In this document: in pieces, positions 58,280 through 64,000 of the stretch
Numbering within the stretch: the stretch's first letter is position 1
Layout of the letters: each line of letters opens with the position of its first letter
Assembly (NCBI RefSeq): GCF_000143845.1
Contig: NC_014363.1
Coordinates: 145,186 to 209,185 of the forward strand
Length of the DNA stretch: 64,000 nucleotides
Source of the DNA: Olsenella uli DSM 7084
GTDB lineage: Bacteria; Actinomycetota; Coriobacteriia; Coriobacteriales; Atopobiaceae
Reading direction: 5' to 3'
Notes under the pieces: generated by a model
The model's input: only the letters and a program-made list of their open reading frames with translations
Told to the model about the DNA's origin: nothing
Database searches by the model: none
Translations under genes and position numbers: made by a program

Positions 58280-59149
58280 ATGGGCCTCACGTTTGAGAAG
58301 AACAAGATATACGAGATGCCAGTCTTCTTCGGACCCTCGCCCGATCCGAAGAACCCCCGCCCGGACGGCACGATCCTCAACAAGCCGGCTGACGTCGAGG
58401 CGGCCACGGTCATGTTCGAGACTGATGCCAGCATGCTCGAGGCACTGCTCCCGGATGGCTTCTCGCTGGCAGAGCCCGTCCTTTCGGTGGCGCAGTGCGA
58501 GTTCAAGCACATCGGCAACTTTGCGGGCAACTCCTATACGCTCATCAACATCTCGGTTCCCGCGAGGTTCGATGGCGAGCGTGACCATCTGCGTGGGGAC
58601 CTTGTGCTTGCCATGTACGAGAATCACGCCGAGCCAATCATCGGCGGTCGCGAGCTTCTCGGCTACAGCAAGATCTACGCAGACATACCCCGTCTTGCCG
58701 AGCATGACGGCATTGTGAGGGGCCAGGCCTCCGACTGGGGCTTCAAGTTCCTCGACCTCAGGCTCGATCTGAACAGGCAGCCCGAGGACGGCGAGTACAT
58801 GAGTCGGATCACGGGCGAGTCAGAAGCGAAGTTCAACTACAAGTACATCCAGGCGTGCCCCGAGAAGGGGCAGAAGCCGTGGGAGGCTGCGGTGGACGCG
58901 AGCTATCCCGTCGCCAACCCGACGATCGGCTGGGAGGCGCCCGAGGGCTACCCCTACACGCTCGCGGAGCCAAGGAGGCAGCCCTGCGCAGGTACGGTCG
59001 AATTTCATGCCCCTACAGGCGAGGACATGCCCATGTCCTGGTGGATTCCCGCCTACCTTGCCAAGCTCCCTATCAAGCGCTATGTCGGCGCCTCGCATGC
59101 GTTCTACACCGATCCCGCCGACTACACGCGGATCTACCGGCTGCGCTGA
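58280..59149 (+). CDS. Acetoacetate decarboxylase-like protein lacking the second active-site lysine
   Basis: A 289-residue member of the acetoacetate decarboxylase superfamily. The active-site segment is GGRELLGYSKIYADIP (about residues 122-137): the Schiff-base lysine K131 is present, but the neighbouring Lys that lowers its pKa in true acetoacetate decarboxylase is Ile132, and the Pro before it is Ser. Related family members without that Lys act as aldolases, dehydratases or hydrolases. It probably handles a beta-keto acid or related carbonyl made in this pathway. 90 bases behind the SDR gene. Confidence 0.8.
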   Translation: MGLTFEKNKIYEMPVFFGPSPDPKNPRPDGTILNKPADVEAATVMFETDASMLEALLPDGFSLAEPVLSVAQCEFKHIGNFAGNSYTLINISVPARFDGERDHLRGDLVLAMYENHAEPIIGGRELLGYSKIYADIPRLAEHDGIVRGQASDWGFKFLDLRLDLNRQPEDGEYMSRITGESEAKFNYKYIQACPEKGQKPWEAAVDASYPVANPTIGWEAPEGYPYTLAEPRRQPCAGTVEFHAPTGEDMPMSWWIPAYLAKLPIKRYVGASHAFYTDPADYTRIYRLR

Positions 59150-59224
59150 TCGCATCCTGCAGGCTGGCACCTCCCCGGTCACATCTGCCTGCGGTCCCAC
59201 CATCGACGAAAGGAATCTCACAAC

Positions 59225-60742
59225 ATGTCAGTCAAGCGAAAGGGATACTGCGTCAACGGCGAGTGGAAGACGTCTGCGACGGACATCTACACCAAGGTCA
59301 CCGACTCCAGTACGGGCGAGATCATCGCGGAGGTACCCCGCTGTACCAAGGAGGAGGTCGACGAGGCCATCGCCTCGGCCGAGGCGGCATTTCCCGCGTG
59401 GTCGGCGCTCTCCCTCTCCAGGCGTGCCCAGATGATGTTCAGGTGGCGCGACGTCCTCGTCGACCATCTCGACGAGCTCACCCTCCTGTGCGCAAAGGAG
59501 CACGGCAAGAACCTCAACGAGAGCCGAGGCGACATTCTGAAGGCCATCGAGCCCACCGAACTAGCCTGCTCGCTACCCTACGCCATACAGGGTTCGAATG
59601 CCGTGCAGGTGACGACGGGCTTCGATTGCTCCACGTTCCGTCAGCCGCTCGGTGTCGTGGCCGGCATCGTGCCCTTCAACTTCCCGGCCATGATTCCCTG
59701 GGGCTGGATGGTGCCCCTGGCCATCGCCTGCGGCAACACCGTCATCCTCAAGGCCGCCACGCCCACTCCGCTCACCTCGATGAGGATCCTGGAGCTGTTC
59801 TACGAGGAGGCCCACTTCCCCAAGGGTGTCGTCAACCTCGTCACTTGCACACACAACGAAGCCGACATCCTGCTCACGGACGAGCGGATCAAGGCCGTGA
59901 CCTTCGTGGGTACCACCGGCGTTGGCAAGCAGGTCACCGCGACGGCGGCTGCGCATGGCAAGCGCGTCCAGGCGCAGTGCGAGGCCAAGAACCACGCTCT
60001 TGTGCTGGCGGACTGCGACCTCGAGGCCACGACCAACGCGGTCATCAACTCCGCCTTCGGCTGCGCGGGCGAGCGTTGCATGGCGCTCCCTGTGTGCTGC
60101 GTCGAAGAGTCCATCGCCGACGAATTCGTGGCGATGCTCAAGCAAAAGGCGGAGGCCATGGTCATCGGACGCGCCTACGACTCCGAGACCAAGCTTGGTC
60201 CGCTTGTCTCCGCCGAGCACAAGGCCCGCGTCGAGGGCTGGATCGCCAAGGGCGTCGAGGAGGGTGCCCAGCTCGTCCTCGATGGGCGAGGCCGCGTCAT
60301 CGAGGGTTCCGAGGGCGGGTTCTACCTCGGCCCCACCATCTTCGACCACGTCGAACCTGGCATGACCGTCGGCGACAGGGAGATCTTCGGACCGGTCGTG
60401 TGCATCAAACGCGTGCATGGCTACGAAGAGGGCATCAAGATCATGAACGCCAACCCCTTCGCCAACGGCTCTTCCATCTTCACACAGGACGGCTACTGGG
60501 CACGGCGCTTCAAGCTGGAGACCGATGGCGGCATGGTGGGCGTCAACGTCGGCATCCCCGTCCCCACAGCCTACTACCCCTTCAGCGGGAATAAGCAGTC
60601 CTTCTTTGGCGACCAGCATGTCCTCGGCCTTGACGGCTACCGCTTCTACACCAGGGCCAAGACCGTCACCGAGCACTGGTTCGACGAGAAGAGCTCCACA
60701 AAGAAGCTCGACAGCTGGGAGGGCACGGTCGAGCGCGCCTAG
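59225..60742 (+). CDS. Aldehyde dehydrogenase, methylmalonate-semialdehyde (CoA-acylating) type
   Basis: A 505-residue NAD-dependent aldehyde dehydrogenase resembling MmsA/IolA. Nucleophile C285 in AFGCAGERCMALPV. The segment that holds the general-base Glu in hydrolytic enzymes (ELGGK) reads QCEAKNH at 251-257, as in the MmsA group, which transfers the acyl to CoA. PFNFPAMIPWGWMVPLAIACGNTVILKAATPTP is the family core. Expected to turn a semialdehyde cleavage product into an acyl-CoA with NADH formation. It follows the decarboxylase-like gene by 75 bases. No methylmalonate or inositol genes are beside it. Confidence 0.85.
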   Translation: MSVKRKGYCVNGEWKTSATDIYTKVTDSSTGEIIAEVPRCTKEEVDEAIASAEAAFPAWSALSLSRRAQMMFRWRDVLVDHLDELTLLCAKEHGKNLNESRGDILKAIEPTELACSLPYAIQGSNAVQVTTGFDCSTFRQPLGVVAGIVPFNFPAMIPWGWMVPLAIACGNTVILKAATPTPLTSMRILELFYEEAHFPKGVVNLVTCTHNEADILLTDERIKAVTFVGTTGVGKQVTATAAAHGKRVQAQCEAKNHALVLADCDLEATTNAVINSAFGCAGERCMALPVCCVEESIADEFVAMLKQKAEAMVIGRAYDSETKLGPLVSAEHKARVEGWIAKGVEEGAQLVLDGRGRVIEGSEGGFYLGPTIFDHVEPGMTVGDREIFGPVVCIKRVHGYEEGIKIMNANPFANGSSIFTQDGYWARRFKLETDGGMVGVNVGIPVPTAYYPFSGNKQSFFGDQHVLGLDGYRFYTRAKTVTEHWFDEKSSTKKLDSWEGTVERA

Positions 60743-60816
60743 CGCCACGCCCGCAGGGGGCCGTGGCTCCTCGCCGCCGCGGTTCCCTTCCCACGTGACA
60801 GGAGGAAGTCGTCGCA

Positions 60817-62040
60817 ATGTCAACACAAGGCAGCGGGCGCAAATGGCTGGGGTTCGCCGTCCTGATGCTTGCCGGCATCACGATCAACGTCTCCCAGCTC
60901 AAGGTCGTCCCCATCAACAACGACATCGTCACCGAGCTCGACGTCGACCTCACGAGCACGGCGTGGCTCACGAGCGTCTTTACCATCGCCGGCATCTTCC
61001 TCGCACTTCCTGGTTCTGGGATCATGACGCGGGTCGGTCCCAAGCGCATGTTGGTTGCCCTCCTGGCGTGCCTGCTGGCCGGCAACCTTCTCGGCATCCT
61101 CGGCTTCGCCGTCTCGTCCTACGTCGTCGTTCTCGTCTCCCGCATCATCGAGGGCATCTCGTGCGCCCTGATCATACCCTGTGGCCTGAGCCTGCTGGCC
61201 TTCTGGTTTGGCGGCATGTCGAGCATGGGCCTGGCGACGGGCCTGTTCACCATCGCAAATCCCGTCGCCAACTTCGTCGTCATGAACGTGAGCCTGCCCA
61301 TACTGGTGACCACGGGCAGCGTTACGGGGTGTTGGTGGTTCGTCGTCATCTTGGCGCTCGTCAGCCTGGTCGGCTCCGTGGCGCTCGTCGATGACGGTAC
61401 CTCTGCAGGCGAGGGGCCAGACGCGTCCGAGAAGGTTTCCATCGCCGACGCCACCATCAACAACAGGCCGCTCGTGACCATCTGCATCGCCATGTTCTTC
61501 CTCTCGTTCTGCCTGATGGGCGTCGTGACCGACTACCCGACGATCTTCACCGTCGCCCACGGCCTCGACCAGGTGACGGCGAACTTCTACACAAGCCTCA
61601 ACGGCTTCATAGGCATCCCGGCAGCCATTGTTCTGGGCTGGGTCATAGGCAAGACTGGCAAGCCCTTCACGGTGGCCCTCGTCGGCGCCATCGGGACGCT
61701 CCTGGTCGACCTCGGCCTCCTCTGGCTGAACCCGGCAACCTATCTCCTCAACGTGATGGCCGCGTCCATCTTCACGGGCGGCTTTGCGGTGACGGCGTTC
61801 TTCGAGATCACGCCTCAGCTGGCGGAGCGCAAGGAGTACGTCCCCCTGGCGTCCGGTGCGCTTAACACCTTCTACTACCTCGGCATCTTCCTCTCCACGC
61901 CGTGCCTCACGGCCCTGTCTGCGGACGGCACCGACTGGACGGTCCCGGCGCTGCTCATGGCCTGCTCGGCCGCAGTGCTCTGCGTGCTAGTCGTGGTTAC
62001 GAGGCACCTGGCAGAAAGAGAGGGGATTGAGGTCCACTAG
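60817..62040 (+). CDS. MFS transporter
   Basis: A 407-residue membrane protein with twelve predicted helices in two halves, joined by a polar central loop (VDDGTSAGEGPDASEKVS, about residues 189-206). The loop 2-3 signature is reduced to GIMTRVGPKRM. Glycine-rich helices and NFYTSLNGFIGIPA in helix 8 resemble nitrate/cyanate-type or organic-anion MFS carriers. AGGAGGAAG precedes the ATG. As the only transporter in the cluster it likely imports the substrate, probably a carboxylate or small neutral organic compound. Confidence 0.88.
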   Translation: MSTQGSGRKWLGFAVLMLAGITINVSQLKVVPINNDIVTELDVDLTSTAWLTSVFTIAGIFLALPGSGIMTRVGPKRMLVALLACLLAGNLLGILGFAVSSYVVVLVSRIIEGISCALIIPCGLSLLAFWFGGMSSMGLATGLFTIANPVANFVVMNVSLPILVTTGSVTGCWWFVVILALVSLVGSVALVDDGTSAGEGPDASEKVSIADATINNRPLVTICIAMFFLSFCLMGVVTDYPTIFTVAHGLDQVTANFYTSLNGFIGIPAAIVLGWVIGKTGKPFTVALVGAIGTLLVDLGLLWLNPATYLLNVMAASIFTGGFAVTAFFEITPQLAERKEYVPLASGALNTFYYLGIFLSTPCLTALSADGTDWTVPALLMACSAAVLCVLVVVTRHLAEREGIEVH

Positions 62041-62176
62041 CACAGCGCTGCCAGTCCCGCCTGCGTTCTGTCCGCCTTCGTTAGCATCAAGGCGCTTCGT
62101 GCTCTCCCGCCCGTGCGCCCCTGGAATATAGATCGTGCCGTCAGGCACAGGCAAGCAAAGGAAAGAAGGTCGCATC

Positions 62177-63190
62177 ATGGGTACGCCCCTAGCAGACTAT
62201 GTCAAGCTCCCACAGCTCGAGGAGTATAAGGAGTGGTTCAAGGACTTCGCCGACCTCTATCGTGAGGACGGGATCCTTCAGGTCACGTGGAAGACCAACG
62301 ACGGGCCGATGTGCCACTCCGGCATGAGCCATCGCGCCTGCAGCCAGCTCACGCGCGTGCTTTCCCTCGACTGGAAGAACGAGATCATCATCTTTACCCA
62401 CATCGGCGACAGCTGGATGACCGAGAGCGACCCCAACGGCTGGGACACGTATGCCGAGCTTCCCATCCAGCGCTTCCAGCACCAGTACTTCGATGACACG
62501 AACCTCATCAAGAATATGGTGTTCGACCTCGACGTACCCACCATCGGCGCGATTCCTGGCCCCGGCTTCCACTGGGACTCCGCAATGCTCTGCGACATCA
62601 CCATCGCCTCCGATGACACGTGGATGGAGGTCCCCCACGCCCATGGCGGGCTCGTTCCCGGTGACGGCATGGGGCTCATGGCCCAACACTTCTTCGGCAC
62701 CAAGCGCGGCAACTACTACGCCATGACAGCCCGCCAGTGGACGGCCCAGCAGATGCTGGACTGGGGCATGGTATCCGAGGTCGTCGAGAAGGGCACGGTC
62801 ATGGACCGCGCATGGGAGATCGCCCGCATGCTCAAGACCATGCCCTATGAGAACCGCACCATCATGTCCAACCTCGCGAAGCGCCCCCTTAAGAAGCTCT
62901 TCGTAGAGGACCTCAAGCTGCACACGGTGTCCGAGCAGTACGCCTCCCTGTTGCGCATCGCCGCAGGGGACTTGGGTGACACCAACGCCGGCCAGCAGGA
63001 CGAGAAGTACATCAGCCAGACCAACGACTGGCGCTACTGCCATGACTGGATGCAGCAGCCCCCAACCCGCGAGAGCTGGGAGGGCTTTCGCACCAAGCCG
63101 TTCGAGTGGGCGAAGGAGGTCGAGGAGGGTAAGGCGACCAACCCCTTCACGCCGAAGCCGACCGAGCCGTACAGGCCCAAGAAGGTATAG
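62177..63190 (+). CDS. Crotonase-superfamily hydrolase resembling 6-oxocamphor hydrolase
   Basis: A 337-residue crotonase-fold enzyme. The closest family I recognise is 6-oxocamphor hydrolase, which cleaves a C-C bond of a cyclic beta-diketone without CoA. Equivalents of its key residues (from memory His122, His145, Asp154, Glu244) are present: H132 (PGPGFHWDS), H154 (VPHAHGG), D163 (VPGDGMG), E253 (TVSEQYA). The shared stretch GLVPGDG...RGNYYAMTARQWTAQQMLDWGMVSEV is strong. It has about 70 extra C-terminal residues (after 265) rich in Trp, Pro and charged groups. Start ATG 62177, 136 bases behind the MFS gene. A hairpin terminator follows. Confidence 0.8.
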   Translation: MGTPLADYVKLPQLEEYKEWFKDFADLYREDGILQVTWKTNDGPMCHSGMSHRACSQLTRVLSLDWKNEIIIFTHIGDSWMTESDPNGWDTYAELPIQRFQHQYFDDTNLIKNMVFDLDVPTIGAIPGPGFHWDSAMLCDITIASDDTWMEVPHAHGGLVPGDGMGLMAQHFFGTKRGNYYAMTARQWTAQQMLDWGMVSEVVEKGTVMDRAWEIARMLKTMPYENRTIMSNLAKRPLKKLFVEDLKLHTVSEQYASLLRIAAGDLGDTNAGQQDEKYISQTNDWRYCHDWMQQPPTRESWEGFRTKPFEWAKEVEEGKATNPFTPKPTEPYRPKKV

Positions 63191-63214
63191 AATGATACAA
63201 TTCGCATGATTTCT

Positions 63215-63240
63215 GGGGGAGGGGCCCTCGCCCCTCCCCC
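63215..63240 (+). terminator. Hairpin terminator of the catabolic cluster
   Basis: Perfect 10-bp arms GGGGGAGGGG (63215-63224) and CCCCTCCCCC (63231-63240) with a six-base loop. No T-run follows, but location between the crotonase and LysR genes fits a transcript end. Confidence 0.6.
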
Positions 63241-63284
63241 CGCGCTGCTCTCGGGCCACGTCCATCACGGCTAATGAGGGGCAT

Positions 63285-64000
63285 ATGGAAATCAGACAGT
63301 TGCGCTACTTCGTGGCAGTTGCAGAGATGCAAAGCTTCACCAAGGCAGCCAAGATGCTCTTTGTCTCCCAGTCCGCGCTCTCTCAGCAGCTGGGTAAGCT
63401 CGAGGATGAGACTGGCCTGCACTTGGTGGATAGGACGACGCGTGCCGTGAGTCTGACGGATGTCGGGAAGAAGGTCTTGCCGTCCGTCCGTCACATCCTG
63501 CGCGAGGTCGACAACCTCGCCTCTATCGACGAGGCTTCCAGTGGACTTCTGCTGGACGGGCGACATGAGGTCCGGATCGGCTTCGACCTTCGTGGCATGT
63601 ACAACCGCGACCTTCGCCACACGATCACCGACTCCCTCTTCAAGCTGCGTGCGCTGGTACCGGACCTGCACGTGAGCTTCGCGGCGCTGAACCATGAGAA
63701 CCTCGTCAGCGAACTGGAGGATGGGCGCGTGGACCTGGGCTTCTTCCTTCATCAGGACAGGCGGTTGCATGGCAGCAACGCGCTTGAGGTCAAGTATCTC
63801 GGCCAGGATGAGATGGTCATCGCGATTCGCTCGGCAGAGGACGTCGGGGAGGGTCCGGATGCGGCCAGGCATGTCCTGAGGAAGCATGACGTCTGCCTGC
63901 TCGACCGAGAGAGCACGGGATCTTACCAGTCAATCAAGATCTTCGAGGAGCTTGGCGTCGAACCGCGGCTCTACTTTGCCTCGAGTCGAGAGAGCATGCT
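63285..64000 (+). CDS. LysR-family transcriptional regulator (partial)
   Basis: N-terminal 238 residues of a LysR regulator, cut by the window edge. Residues 1-60 form the winged helix (MEIRQLRYFVAVAEMQSFTKAAKMLFVSQSALSQQLGKLEDETG). From about residue 88 the effector-binding domain begins (HEVRIGFDLRGMYNRDL, SELEDGRVDLGFFL). LysR proteins sense pathway metabolites; position at the end of the cluster makes it the likely activator. It is co-directional, not divergent, which is less usual. Weak GAGGGG ribosome site before the ATG at 63285. Confidence 0.92.
   Translation, partial: MEIRQLRYFVAVAEMQSFTKAAKMLFVSQSALSQQLGKLEDETGLHLVDRTTRAVSLTDVGKKVLPSVRHILREVDNLASIDEASSGLLLDGRHEVRIGFDLRGMYNRDLRHTITDSLFKLRALVPDLHVSFAALNHENLVSELEDGRVDLGFFLHQDRRLHGSNALEVKYLGQDEMVIAIRSAEDVGEGPDAARHVLRKHDVCLLDRESTGSYQSIKIFEELGVEPRLYFASSRESM

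Noticed and set aside
58853..60594. 579-codon plus-strand frame overlapping the aldehyde dehydrogenase in another frame
   Set aside because: Arg/His-rich alternative reading of the decarboxylase-like and aldehyde dehydrogenase genes, which have intact catalytic motifs.

Overview
This is a GC-rich, densely packed chromosomal segment of a bacterium. The rRNA operon, the gene content and the three-way TsaB-RimI-TsaD fusion point to the Actinobacteria, class Coriobacteriia, most likely an Atopobiaceae/Olsenella-type organism. The placement is by recognition, not by a database search. Every convincing gene is on the + strand except one decayed integrase. Of the 51 genes whose stop lies in the window, I count 38 ending in TAG, 7 in TGA and 6 in TAA, an unusual bias for a GC-rich bacterium.

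Layout. 1-3087: end of a sensor kinase, a response regulator with a degenerate HD-GYP-like output domain, and a DUF4037/DUF4125 pair. 3381-11375: complete F1Fo ATP synthase operon (atpBEFHAGDC) running into murA. 11617-14432: DtxR-family regulator, galU and a phosphohexomutase-like gene with an altered active site. 14431-19779: one 16S-23S-5S rRNA operon, flanked by a perfect 124-bp direct repeat made of the 3' end of a 5S gene plus its terminator. 20039-28868: a large AAA-type ATPase with a C-terminal SARP/BTAD regulator module, then secA, prfB, a YitT-family membrane protein and a transaldolase-like aldolase. 29023-36563: ftsE-ftsX, then rnr, a TPR-like gene, smpB, a small rubredoxin, a DUF1275 membrane protein and ssrA (tmRNA), so the main trans-translation genes lie close together. 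36655-39697: integrase remnant next to ssrA, a membrane XRE regulator, a nucleotidyltransferase-like protein and a patatin-like hydrolase.

39951-51528: rplM-rpsI, then an envelope and housekeeping run: glmM, glmS, acpS, nnrE/nnrD fusion, alr, family-4 uracil-DNA glycosylase, tsaE and the tsaB-rimI-tsaD fusion. 51914-56518: a polar amino acid ABC transporter (Tat/lipoprotein binding protein, permease, ATPase) with an M20 dipeptidase-like gene, which looks like a peptide/amino-acid uptake unit.

56519-64000: an AT-rich regulatory region followed by what I consider the most novel part: cupin, short-chain dehydrogenase, acetoacetate-decarboxylase-like protein, CoA-acylating-type aldehyde dehydrogenase, MFS transporter, a crotonase resembling 6-oxocamphor hydrolase, and a LysR regulator cut by the window edge. 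Together these suggest an undescribed pathway that imports and cleaves a (possibly cyclic) beta-dicarbonyl substrate. The substrate cannot be read from sequence.

Limits: rRNA ends, promoters and several start codons are estimates, and family assignments rest on motifs recognised by eye.
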